From the NCBI RefSeq assembly GCF_030733385.1, contig NZ_JASHJC010000004.1, forward strand, positions 124,001 to 188,000: DNA of 64,000 bases, in the 5' to 3' direction. The notes under the pieces were generated by a model. It was not told the DNA's origin and made no database searches. It saw only the letters and a program-made list of their open reading frames with translations. Both the position numbers and the translations under genes were made by a program. The DNA is from Roseovarius sp. MMSF_3359 (lineage in GTDB: Bacteria > Pseudomonadota > Alphaproteobacteria > Rhodobacterales > Rhodobacteraceae). Of this stretch, positions 34,855 through 43,450 are shown piece after piece. Numbering within the stretch: the first letter of the stretch is position 1; every line of letters starts with the position of its first letter.

Positions 34855-35892
34855 TCAGGCGGTCACGGACCAATAGAGGTCAAAACCCGGGTCGAAGACG
34901 GTCACGGTGCCATCTTCGGAGAAAATCTTGTCGGGGTAGGTGACCGCTTCGCCCTTGGTCAGGGTGATCGTCGCGTCATTGACCGGCAGGCCGTAGAAAG
35001 CAGGGCCGTTGCGCGAGGCAAACGCCTCAAGCTGGTCCAACGCGCCTTCCTCTTCGAATACGTGGGCGAGGATCGACATCGTGTTGGTGGCGGTGAAACA
35101 GCCCGCGCAGCCGCAGGCATTTTCCTTGAGCGCATCGGTGTGTGGTGCGCTGTCGGTGCCGAGGAAGAAGCGAGGATCACCAGATGTTGCCGCCGCGCGC
35201 AGGGCCAACCGGTGTTCTTCGCGCTTGGCTACAGGCAGGCAGTAGTAATGCGGCCTGATCCCACCCGCCAGGATATGATTGCGGTTGATGACCAGGTGAT
35301 GGGTGGTGATCGTGGCGCCCAGGTTGTCCTGGGTCTTGGCGTAGTCGACCCCGTCGCGCGTGGTGATATGCTCCATCACCGTGCGCAGGCCCGGCGTGGC
35401 GCGGCGGATGGGGTCAAGGACACGGTCGATGAACACGGCCTCGCGGTCGAAAATGTCGATCTCCGCATTGGTCACCTCACCATGAACGCAGAGTGGCAGG
35501 CCGATCTCGGCCATGCGCTCCAAGACGCCGCGCACCTTGTCGAAATCCGTGACACCGCTGGCCGAGTTGGTCGTGGCCCCAGCGGGGTAGAGCTTGACCG
35601 CCGTCACGAGGCCGCTGGCATGGGCGGCGGCCACATCATCGGGGTCGGTGTCTTCGGTCAGGTAAAGCGTCATCAGCGGCGCGAAATCCGCACCATCGGG
35701 CAGGGCCGACAGGATGCGGTCACGGTAGGCCGCGGCCTGTGCACCGGTTACCACGGGCGGGACCAGGTTGGGCATGATGATCGCGCGGGCGAAATGGCGG
35801 GTGGTCTCGGGCAGGACGGCCCGGAGCATCGCCCCGTCGCGCAGGTGCAGGTGCCAGTCGTCGGGGCGTCGGATCGTCAGGGTCTGGGTCAT
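34855..35892 (-). CDS. pyrC: Dihydroorotase, class II
   Basis: 345 aa, the standard length of the PyrC type. The zinc-binding HxH is in [16 protein letters not shown], further ligands in CVHGEVT and ITTHHLV, and the catalytic Asp in [10 protein letters not shown]. It cyclises carbamoyl-aspartate to dihydroorotate. First gene of the pyrC-pyrE unit. Confidence 0.96.
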   Translation of the reverse strand: MTQTLTIRRPDDWHLHLRDGAMLRAVLPETTRHFARAIIMPNLVPPVVTGAQAAAYRDRILSALPDGADFAPLMTLYLTEDTDPDDVAAAHASGLVTAVKLYPAGATTNSASGVTDFDKVRGVLERMAEIGLPLCVHGEVTNAEIDIFDREAVFIDRVLDPIRRATPGLRTVMEHITTRDGVDYAKTQDNLGATITTHHLVINRNHILAGGIRPHYYCLPVAKREEHRLALRAAATSGDPRFFLGTDSAPHTDALKENACGCAGCFTATNTMSILAHVFEEEGALDQLEAFASRNGPAFYGLPVNDATITLTKGEAVTYPDKIFSEDGTVTVFDPGFDLYWSVTA

Positions 35893-35964
35893 GGCACGGC
35901 CTTACACAATCGCATCCGGCCGCGCCAGATGTGAATGCGCGAAAACTGCCGTAAACCTGTCTTC

Positions 35965-36903
35965 CTACTTGCTGATGAGACCCAAGCGGTTGCGGGCGCG
36001 GGCAAAGGCCTTGCGGAAGGCCGGCGCCTCGCGCTTCTCAAGCACCTTGCCCGCGAGCAACATCACCAGATAGGGGCGATTGTCGGTGGTCAGGCGTTTG
36101 AGCAGGTTGAACTGATAGGTCGCATCATCGCGCCGCGACCGATAGAGCCGCGCCAGCCGCTTGCGGTCGAGCTTGCCGGCGCTGTGCTGCGCGATCATGC
36201 GCAGCAGGATGTTCATCCGCAGAAGCGATTTTTCCATCTCGGCCCCGAGATGGCGCATCCGGAAGCGCGTGACATTGGGGCGGTTGAAGAGTGCCGCGTG
36301 CATGGCGTCTTCGCGGATGTTGGGATCGTAGATGACGACCGCGTCTTTCGCGGCCTCCAGCATGTCGGGCGCATAGCCATAGCGGTCGGTGAACGAGGTC
36401 CGACGCATGTGACGGAATCGCGGATCCCATTCGGTAACACCGGGATCGAGCGTGGCTTGCGGTTGCAGCACGAGGACCTGCGCCCCCGGGGCGGCCACCG
36501 AAAATGCCGCCGCCGCATAGCCGCAGGCGCCCGCGCCGTAGAAGATGACCTGATCGAAATCCTCAAGGAAGCCGTCATCGACCAGCCGGTCGAAATAGGC
36601 ATAGACATGCGGGTCGCGGAACCATGTGTCGCCATCGCTCACGAGGCAGAGGTGCGACCAGCCGAGCGCCTTGACCATTTCCCACCCCATGGGATGGCCC
36701 AGATCCGAGCGCATCGAGATCCCCTGATGGGTCTCAAAGGTGACCAGCAGGGTGGGTTTTTCCTCGACCAGGATCGCGGCATGACGCGCGCCGAGGCGTT
36801 CGGTATACCCGTCGTCATCGGTAATAACGGTCAGCTTCTCAAGCCAATCCTGCCAAGCCAAACCGCCCAAGGGGGTTTCGTATCCGTCGGGGATATCTTT
36901 CAT
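35965..36903 (-). CDS. Conserved Rhodobacterales protein of unknown function
   Basis: 312 aa. I recall similar proteins in roseobacter genomes carrying the label phosphoadenosine phosphosulfate reductase, but no PAPS-reductase motif such as the C-terminal ECG(I/L)H or a PP-loop is visible. What can be seen is a central alpha/beta-like core with VIFYGAGACGYAAAAFSVAA resembling a nucleophile elbow or nucleotide-binding turn, preceded by LGWSHLCLVSDGDTWFRD, and a basic C-terminal tail. Function should be left open. It is 72 bp from pyrC and probably separately transcribed. Confidence 0.65.
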   Translation of the reverse strand: MKDIPDGYETPLGGLAWQDWLEKLTVITDDDGYTERLGARHAAILVEEKPTLLVTFETHQGISMRSDLGHPMGWEMVKALGWSHLCLVSDGDTWFRDPHVYAYFDRLVDDGFLEDFDQVIFYGAGACGYAAAAFSVAAPGAQVLVLQPQATLDPGVTEWDPRFRHMRRTSFTDRYGYAPDMLEAAKDAVVIYDPNIREDAMHAALFNRPNVTRFRMRHLGAEMEKSLLRMNILLRMIAQHSAGKLDRKRLARLYRSRRDDATYQFNLLKRLTTDNRPYLVMLLAGKVLEKREAPAFRKAFARARNRLGLISK

Positions 36904-37087
36904 CTTACTCGGCCCTCAGCACTCTTGCCTGCCTGTCATCCGGCGGGCTTAAAAACACGGTGCCATCATCCGGGTTCTTGACCGGGATTCCAAGCTGTTT
37001 CCGACATATCCCCCTCAACACCGACGGGTGTCGCGCTTGACGCGGCCCGTCGGCCCATGCAGTGCTTGCGTCAAACGGAGGAAGTTC

Positions 37088-37996
37088 ATGGGCGTTCCAG
37101 GCTCGATTGATGCGGTGCAGGAAATGCTGGGCAGCGAAGGCTATGTCTGCGGCAGACCTTTGGGAACGGTGGTTTTTTTGGCCCTGACACTGGGTCGGCC
37201 GCTCTTCCTCGAAGGCGAGGCGGGGGTTGGCAAGACCGAGATCGCCAAGGCATTGGCCAGTGGTTTGGGGCGGCGCCTGATCCGTTTGCAGTGTTACGAA
37301 GGCCTTGATGCGGCATCGGCGGTTTATGAGTGGAATTTTGCCGAGCAGATGATTGCGATTCGCACGGCCGAAGCGTCGGGCGGGGTGGATCGCGGCGACC
37401 TCAAGGATGAGCTCTTTACCGATGAGTTCCTAATCGAGCGCCCTCTGCTTGAAGCGATGCGGCCGCAACCGGGCGGCGCGCCGGTTCTTCTGATTGACGA
37501 GCTGGACCGGACCGACGAGCCCTTCGAGGCGTTTCTGCTCGAGGCACTCAGCGATTTCCAGGTGACGATCCCCGAGCTTGGCACCATCGCCGCGCCGGAG
37601 CCGCCGATCGTGATCGTCACCTCGAACCGGACCCGCGAAGTGCATGACGCGCTCAAGCGGCGCTGCCTTTATCACTGGGTGGACTACCCGAGCTTCGAGC
37701 GGGAGATCGAGATCCTGCACACCCGCGCGCCCGAAGCCGCAGAACACCTCAGCCGCGAGGTCGTGGCCTTTGTCCAGCGGCTGCGGACCGAGGATCTGTT
37801 CAAGAAACCCGGCGTGGCCGAAACCATCGACTGGGCCAAATGCCTGTTGGCGCTCGATGTCATCAACCTCAGCCCCGAGGTGATCGCCGATACGCTGGGG
37901 GCCATTCTCAAGTACCAGGACGACATTCAGAAACTGCAAGGCTCAGAGGCCAAGCGCATTCTGGAAGAGGTCAGGGCGTCATTGGAACCCGCCTGA
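37088..37996 (+). CDS. MoxR family AAA+ ATPase (CoxD-like)
   Basis: 302 aa from ATG 37088, chosen because GGAGG lies six bases upstream. Walker A GEAGVGKTE near residue 45, Walker B VLLIDELDRTD, sensor VTSNRTREV and the arginine-finger region LKRRCLYHW are present. MoxR ATPases pair with VWA proteins and act as chaperones for cofactor insertion. CoxD assists assembly of the CuMo centre in carbon monoxide dehydrogenase. The next gene encodes a CoxE-type VWA protein, so this is a CoxD-CoxE pair. Confidence 0.88.
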   Translation: MGVPGSIDAVQEMLGSEGYVCGRPLGTVVFLALTLGRPLFLEGEAGVGKTEIAKALASGLGRRLIRLQCYEGLDAASAVYEWNFAEQMIAIRTAEASGGVDRGDLKDELFTDEFLIERPLLEAMRPQPGGAPVLLIDELDRTDEPFEAFLLEALSDFQVTIPELGTIAAPEPPIVIVTSNRTREVHDALKRRCLYHWVDYPSFEREIEILHTRAPEAAEHLSREVVAFVQRLRTEDLFKKPGVAETIDWAKCLLALDVINLSPEVIADTLGAILKYQDDIQKLQGSEAKRILEEVRASLEPA

Positions 37997-38056
37997 TGGG
38001 ACGGTTTTCCCAGGATTTCGGGGCATGTTGGCGGGCTGGCCCGCAGGCGGTACGCG

Positions 38057-39310
38057 ATGAGTGAGGCGCTGCCACCGGAACTACCGGAAAATCCGCAGCT
38101 GATGCACAACATCACGCATTTTGCGCGGGCGCTGCGGCGGGCGGGTCTGCCCATCGGGCCGGGGCGGGTGATGGATGCGGTGCGGGCGGTTGAGGCCGCG
38201 GGGTTTACCGACAAGCAGGATTTCTACTGGACGCTGCATGCCTGTTTCGTGAACCGACCGGAACATCGCGACGTCTTTGGGCAGGTCTTTCGCCTCTACT
38301 GGCGTGATCCACGGTTCATGGAACATATGATGGCGATGATGCTCCCGGCGATCCGGGGGGCGCAGGAGGATCGCGCGGCGAAATCCGCCGAGAAGCGCGC
38401 GGCGGAGGCATTGCTTGATGGGGCAGAGCGGGATTTGCCGGACCTGTCCGAGATGGAGGGCGAAGAGACGCTGATCGAGGTCGATGCCAGCGCCACCATG
38501 TCCGGCGACGAGCGGCTTCGGACCCTCGATTTCGAGCAGATGAGTACCGACGAGGTCGCCCAGGCCAAACGCATGCTGGCGCAGTTGCGCCTGCCGATCA
38601 AGCCGCTCGCCTCAAGGCGGGGGCAGCCCAGTGCGGCGGGTGGCACGGTTGATGCGCGCCGGAGCCTCAGGCGGGCGATGCGGCGCGGTGGGGAGCTTGA
38701 CCGGCTTGCGATGAAACGACCGCGGCCGCGCTGGCCAAACCTTGTGGTGTTGTGCGATATCTCGGGCTCGATGAGCCAGTACAGCCGGATGGTGCTGCAT
38801 TTCCTGCATGCGGTCGCGAATGCCAAGGGGCAGGGATGGGCCAAGGTGTATGCCTTCACCTTCGGTACGCAACTCACCAATATCACGCGGCATCTGGCCA
38901 CGCGCGATGTCGATGCGGCCCTTGCCGCGGCGGGCAGCCATGCGCAGGATTGGGAGGGCGGCACAAGGATCGGCGCCTGTCTGCACGCCTTCAATCGCGA
39001 CTGGTCGCGGCGCGTTATGGGGCAGGGGGCGGTGGTCCTGCTGATAACCGACGGTCTTGATCGCGGCGATATGGCGGGGCTCGTGCGGGAGGTTGAGCGG
39101 CTGCACCTGTCTTCGCGGCGGTTGATCTGGCTTAATCCGCTTCTGCGGTGGGAAGAATTTGCCCCCAAGGCGCAAGGCATCGCCGCGATGTTGCCCCATG
39201 TGGACAGTTTTCGCGCGGGTCATTCCATTGCCTCGCTGGAATACCTGGCCGCGGCCATCTCGGACGCGCGCGACCCCGGGGAGAAAGCCCGCCTGCTGGC
39301 GCAGCTCTGA
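38057..39310 (+). CDS. VWA-domain protein (CoxE-like)
   Basis: 417 aa. The N-terminal half is helical and charged, and residues about 225-400 form a von Willebrand A domain with MIDAS motif CDISGSMSQYS, Thr in GGTRIGACL and Asp in LITDGLDRGD. CoxE proteins are recruited with the MoxR ATPase to mature molybdenum hydroxylases. It lies 60 bp after the MoxR gene. An intrinsic terminator follows, separating the pair from the XdhC gene. Confidence 0.88.
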   Translation: MSEALPPELPENPQLMHNITHFARALRRAGLPIGPGRVMDAVRAVEAAGFTDKQDFYWTLHACFVNRPEHRDVFGQVFRLYWRDPRFMEHMMAMMLPAIRGAQEDRAAKSAEKRAAEALLDGAERDLPDLSEMEGEETLIEVDASATMSGDERLRTLDFEQMSTDEVAQAKRMLAQLRLPIKPLASRRGQPSAAGGTVDARRSLRRAMRRGGELDRLAMKRPRPRWPNLVVLCDISGSMSQYSRMVLHFLHAVANAKGQGWAKVYAFTFGTQLTNITRHLATRDVDAALAAAGSHAQDWEGGTRIGACLHAFNRDWSRRVMGQGAVVLLITDGLDRGDMAGLVREVERLHLSSRRLIWLNPLLRWEEFAPKAQGIAAMLPHVDSFRAGHSIASLEYLAAAISDARDPGEKARLLAQL

Positions 39311-39330
39311 CCGTGGGAACGTGATCCAAA

Positions 39331-39354
39331 TGCGCGCTACCGCGCAAGTTTTTT
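39331..39354 (+). terminator. Intrinsic terminator after the VWA gene
   Basis: TGCGCG-CTAC-CGCGCA followed by AGTTTTTT, 20 bp after the stop. It divides the MoxR/VWA unit from the XdhC/molybdopterin unit. Confidence 0.75.
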
Positions 39355-39431
39355 CAGCCAAAGACAAGGCAACGCATTGAAAGCACCGGTGGAATGGCAC
39401 AGTCTCTGCTTGGATGACCGGTGGATGGCGA

Positions 39432-40394
39432 ATGGCGCAATTTGACAATATTCCCGAGCAGGCCTTGGATTGGTACCGGGCCGGCAAGGGCGCGGCCCTG
39501 GCCACGGTTGTGGAAACCTGGGGCAGTGCCCCGCGCCGGGTGGGCAGCCAGTTGGCCATTTCCGGCACCGGCGAGATGGCGGGGTCGGTCTCGGGCGGTT
39601 GCGTCGAAGGTGCGGTGGTGGCCGAGGCGCTCGACGCGATTGAGGCCGGGAACCCCATAACCCTTGAATATGGCGTCAGCGACGACGATGCGTTTGCGGT
39701 TGGTCTGGCCTGTGGCGGGACGATCCGTATCCTCGTCGAACCGGTCGGCGTGGTCCTGCCGGAAGAGATCCTTGCGGCGCTTGTCGCGGCGCGGGCCGCG
39801 CGGCAACCGGTGGCCTACGTGACCGGGCCCGCGGGTCGTGATGTGATGCGCACCGGCCATAAGGAGCGGTTCCGCATGGACCGTTCGGGCTTTGAGGATG
39901 ACGGACAGACCTTCGTGACCATTCACAACCCGCCCTTGCGGTTGATGATCGTCGGTGCGGTGCACATCGCGCAGGCCCTTGTGCCGATGGCGCGTATCGC
40001 GGGCTATGATCCGGTCCTGATCGACCCGCGCGAAGGGTTTGCCTCCGCGGCGCGGTTCCCGGGTGAGGCGTTGCTGCACGACTGGCCGGATGAGGCCGTG
40101 GCGGCGCAGGGGCTCGATGCGCGCACGGCGCTTGTCCTGCTGACTCATGATCCGAAGCTGGATGACCCGGCGTTGGAGCGGGCGTTGACATCGGATGTGT
40201 TCTATATCGGCGCTCTGGGATCGACACGCACCCACGCCAGGCGGGTGGAGCGGCTGCGCTCTGCTGGCTTCTCCGAGGCGGATGTGGCGCGCATCCACGG
40301 GCCGATTGGCCTTGATATCGGCGCGACCGGCCCGGCAGAGATCGCGGTGGCCATCCTGGCCGAGATGACGCGTGTACTGAGGCAGGGCGCGTGA
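39432..40394 (+). CDS. XdhC/CoxF family molybdenum cofactor maturation protein
   Basis: 320 aa. The N-terminal XdhC domain (GSAPRRVGSQLAISG, SVSGGCVEGAVV with the conserved Gly-Gly-Cys) and the C-terminal Rossmann part (LMIVGAVHIAQALVPMARIAGYDPVLIDPRE, described in part) are present. These proteins bind the molybdenum cofactor and sulfurate or deliver it to xanthine-oxidase-type enzymes. The start at 39432 follows a weak GGTGG. The stop overlaps the GTG of the next gene, so the two are coupled. No molybdenum hydroxylase structural gene lies in this window. Confidence 0.87.
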   Translation: MAQFDNIPEQALDWYRAGKGAALATVVETWGSAPRRVGSQLAISGTGEMAGSVSGGCVEGAVVAEALDAIEAGNPITLEYGVSDDDAFAVGLACGGTIRILVEPVGVVLPEEILAALVAARAARQPVAYVTGPAGRDVMRTGHKERFRMDRSGFEDDGQTFVTIHNPPLRLMIVGAVHIAQALVPMARIAGYDPVLIDPREGFASAARFPGEALLHDWPDEAVAAQGLDARTALVLLTHDPKLDDPALERALTSDVFYIGALGSTRTHARRVERLRSAGFSEADVARIHGPIGLDIGATGPAEIAVAILAEMTRVLRQGA

Positions 40395-41386
40395 AGTTCG
40401 GCCCCGTCCCTGTTGCGGAGGCGGAAGGGGCGATCCTGGCGCATTCTCTGCGTTTGCCCGGGGGGCGGTTGCGCAAGGGGGTTCGGTTGGACGCCAGTCA
40501 TGTGCAGGCGCTTGTCGCTGCCGGTCTTGACGACGTGGTGGTGGCCCGGCTTGACCCGACTGACCTGCATGAGGATGAAGCCGCCCGCGCCCTGGCCGCA
40601 GCCTTGGGGGAGGGCCGCGCATTCCTGCAGCAAAGTGAGGCCTTTACGGGCCGTGTGAACCTGGTCGCCGAGCGGCCCGGTGTGGTCTGCATTGAGGCCG
40701 AGGCGATCCATGCGGCGAACGCGATTGACCCGTCAATTACCATTGCCACCGTGCCCCCCCATCACCAGATCCATCGCGGCGGGATGGTGGCAACGGTCAA
40801 GATCATCCCCTATGGCGTGGACGGGGCCGCCGTCGCGCGGGCCTGCGAGGCTGCCCGCGGTGCGATCAGCCTGGCGCCGCCGGTCCATGCCACCGCCAGC
40901 CTGATAGTCAGTGAAATCGACGGCACAACCGGCCCCAGGGGCGTTGAGGCAATTGCAAACCGGTTGACGGGGCTGGAGGTGGAGCTTGTCGAGACGCTGA
41001 CCTGCCGCCATGAGGACCGTGCCCTTGCCGAGCGGCTTCTGGCCGCAACCGGAGATATCATCCTGATCATCACCGGGTCGGCCACATCGGACGCGTGTGA
41101 CACGGCCCCCGCGGCACTGGTGGCCGCCGGGGGGGTGTTGGAGCGGTTCGGCATGCCGGTCGATCCCGGCAACCTCCTGTTCCTCGGGCGCCTCGGCGAC
41201 AAGCCCGTTGTTGGCCTGCCGGGCAGCGCCCGGTCGCCGGTGCTGCATGGGGCGGACTGGGTGCTGTCGCGCGTGGCCTGCGGCATTCCGGTTGGCGATG
41301 CGGAAATCGCCCGGATGGGGGTGGGTGGCCTGCTCAAGGAAATCCCGACCCGGCCACAGCCCCGGCGCGGGCGCAGTGTGAAATAG
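40391..41386 (+). CDS. Molybdopterin-binding protein (MoeA/Mog-like domain)
   Basis: 331 aa with GTG start overlapping the XdhC stop (GTGA). The C-terminal half matches the molybdopterin-binding fold (IVSEIDGTTGPRGVEAI, DIILIITGSATSDACDTAPAAL, GKP-like GDKPVVGLPGSARSP). The N-terminal part resembles the extra domain found in proteins adjacent to CO dehydrogenase maturation genes. It is probably involved in cofactor insertion or nucleotide attachment. A MocA-type cytidylyltransferase, common beside these genes, is not encoded here. Confidence 0.82.
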   Translation: MKFGPVPVAEAEGAILAHSLRLPGGRLRKGVRLDASHVQALVAAGLDDVVVARLDPTDLHEDEAARALAAALGEGRAFLQQSEAFTGRVNLVAERPGVVCIEAEAIHAANAIDPSITIATVPPHHQIHRGGMVATVKIIPYGVDGAAVARACEAARGAISLAPPVHATASLIVSEIDGTTGPRGVEAIANRLTGLEVELVETLTCRHEDRALAERLLAATGDIILIITGSATSDACDTAPAALVAAGGVLERFGMPVDPGNLLFLGRLGDKPVVGLPGSARSPVLHGADWVLSRVACGIPVGDAEIARMGVGGLLKEIPTRPQPRRGRSVK

Positions 41387-41496
41387 ATGGAATTGTTGCT
41401 TCCAATACGGGTTCGCCTAGGCCCTTGACACTGTGAGAACCGAAACTCGTCAGGAGACCCGGGTGGCCAGTTTCAGAGTGGTCGCCTTCTTGTCCG

Positions 41497-42171
41497 CTAT
41501 TGCAGAGCCGCAACCAGCCCGTCCCATTCAAGGAAATTGACCCGCGCAATTTGGACCACCGCATAGGTGAAAATCCCGCCCAGAACGAAGTAAACCGGGA
41601 CCCGCCCGAGCGCATAACCCCGCAGGAACAGGCTCACCAGGCCGAACAACAACGACACACCCAAGAGCGCGAGTGCGATGACGACGGAACCGGCTGAAAA
41701 GAGCTGTGCCTTTTCACCGGGAAGAAAACGGACGGCGGCCCCCATGAACATGTAGAGGATTGCGATCGACCCCAAGGCCACACCAAGGAGCGAAAAGAGG
41801 ACCCGTGCCATGGCTGACGGTTGGCGGACGGGATGCTCGGGTTGGGTGGCGTCCTGATTGGTTGCATCCTTCTTGGGGATTGCTCGCAACATCGCGATGG
41901 CACCAATCAACAGCGCAACAACGCCGCCGATGACCAGCCCGGCCAATGTGCCGAACGCACCGCTTTCCCGCATCGCTTCATGATTCTGGTAGGCGTATTT
42001 CAGCGCCTGAATGCTGGCCGCCATGAAGATCGCCCCAACGGCCATCAATCCGTGATGCATGGTCTGACGACCGCTAGCTTTCGGCTTTGGCGATGGTGGT
42101 TCGGCGGCATCGTGATTGGGTGGCTGTGTGCCGATCCGTTGCAGTCGATCCTGAAAATCCGCTCTTGCCAT
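41497..42171 (-). CDS. Predicted multi-pass membrane protein, function unknown
   Basis: 224 aa, ATG preceded by GGGAGGGG. Residues 1-35 are soluble and Pro-rich. About six helices follow (GLMAVGAIFMAASIQAL, LAGLVIGGVVALLIGAIAML, VLFSLLGVALGSIAILYMF, GSVVIALALLGVSLLFGLV, YFVLGGIFTYAVVQIARV). No motif is recognised. Likely a roseobacter-conserved hypothetical. It lies alone between convergent and same-strand neighbours. Confidence 0.65.
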   Translation of the reverse strand: MARADFQDRLQRIGTQPPNHDAAEPPSPKPKASGRQTMHHGLMAVGAIFMAASIQALKYAYQNHEAMRESGAFGTLAGLVIGGVVALLIGAIAMLRAIPKKDATNQDATQPEHPVRQPSAMARVLFSLLGVALGSIAILYMFMGAAVRFLPGEKAQLFSAGSVVIALALLGVSLLFGLVSLFLRGYALGRVPVYFVLGGIFTYAVVQIARVNFLEWDGLVAALQ

Positions 42172-42316
42172 GGGGTGACCCCTCCCACACTTTTAAATTG
42201 AACTCCCGGAGCGGAATGCAGGAGAAAAGTGGCGAAAGTTAGTCAGAACCGGCAGAGATATCACGGAATTGAATGATTGCGGTTTGAGGCCTGTTCAGAC
42301 GCACCACGAACCCGGC

Positions 42317-43270
42317 TCAGGCTGAGCAGCTCGCGCCGCCAAGGACGCAGAATTTGGCGCAGTGCGGATGGTTTAACGAGACGTCGCGCTCGGCCTCGGC
42401 CAGCGTTGTGCCAAGCTCGAACTCCGGGGCGTAGGGCAGGAGGGTACAGGCCAGAACAGCTGGTGTCGCGGCCCCTTTGCGTTTCACCACCATGCGCGAC
42501 GACGCACACATCACCGCGTCGGGGGACTTGCCCAGGATATCCCAGCAGGCTGTGGTGATCTCCGGGACCTCGGCGGTTTCGTCCATCTCGGGGAAAAGCA
42601 CCGTTTCGCCGGGATTGTCGGCGTCGATCTCAAACCCATGCCGGGCATAGAGCGCGCGGTAGCCGTCGCGCGATTGGGCGTCGGTTTCACCCCAGACGGT
42701 ACGGCCCGCGACGGCCATGCGGATGCCGTTATCGCGCAGCCATTCCATGCCTTCGACCGTCCGGCGAAACGCATCCTTGCCGCGCTCCTTGTCATGCAGG
42801 TCCTCTGACCAGTGATCGACCGAAATGCGCAAGGTGAGCTTGTCGCGATAGGCCTCGGCCAGTTCAAGCAATCCGGCGCGCACGGATTTGCGCATCATCG
42901 GACGCATCGCGTTGGTCAGGATCAGCACGTCATACCCCCGCTCCAGCGCCGCACGGGTCATCGCGTTCATTTCGGGGTTCATGTAAGGTTCGCCGCCGGT
43001 AAAGGCGATTTCGCGGATGGGCCAGCCGCGCTCTTCGATCTGATCGAGGTAGTCGCGCACCTCATCGGCGGTGATATAGACCAGCCGGTCATTGCTGGGC
43101 GAGCTTTCGATATAGCAGTTCAGGCATTCGATGTTGCAGAGCGTCCCGGTGTTGAACCAGAGCGTCTCCGGATGGCTGAGCGCAACGGTTGCGCGGGTCT
43201 GCCCGTCAGCGGTGACCGCCGGGTCCTGAAATTTCCCGGCATTGGCCAGGTTCGCAACCGTGTCTTTCAT
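42317..43270 (-). CDS. Radical SAM protein with SPASM-like cysteine tail
   Basis: 317 aa. The iron-sulfur motif is CNIECLNC (C-x3-C-x2-C), followed by the SAM-binding AFTGGEPYMNPE. The C-terminus holds further cysteines (TTACWD, AVMCASS, LACTLL, HCAKFCVLGGASCSA) in an arrangement suggesting at least one auxiliary cluster. Such enzymes modify peptides or act in cofactor synthesis, and several need a short precursor peptide. No such precursor was spotted next to it. It is divergent from zwf across 180 bp and has no obvious operon partner. Confidence 0.87.
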   Translation of the reverse strand: MKDTVANLANAGKFQDPAVTADGQTRATVALSHPETLWFNTGTLCNIECLNCYIESSPSNDRLVYITADEVRDYLDQIEERGWPIREIAFTGGEPYMNPEMNAMTRAALERGYDVLILTNAMRPMMRKSVRAGLLELAEAYRDKLTLRISVDHWSEDLHDKERGKDAFRRTVEGMEWLRDNGIRMAVAGRTVWGETDAQSRDGYRALYARHGFEIDADNPGETVLFPEMDETAEVPEITTACWDILGKSPDAVMCASSRMVVKRKGAATPAVLACTLLPYAPEFELGTTLAEAERDVSLNHPHCAKFCVLGGASCSA

Positions 43271-43450
43271 CTTACTACCCGATATTCCTGCGCTTTTCGG
43301 CTTATCGCGTCATTTCCGGTAAGGGAAGCGCGCGAAAGGATACTGACACCATTGTGAACAGCCATGAGCGTGTTAGAGTTGCGCTTGCGCCATGGGTTTC
43401 GCGACCTGCGGGGCGATTTCGGCGGGGCAGAATAACGGCAGGAGTGTCAC

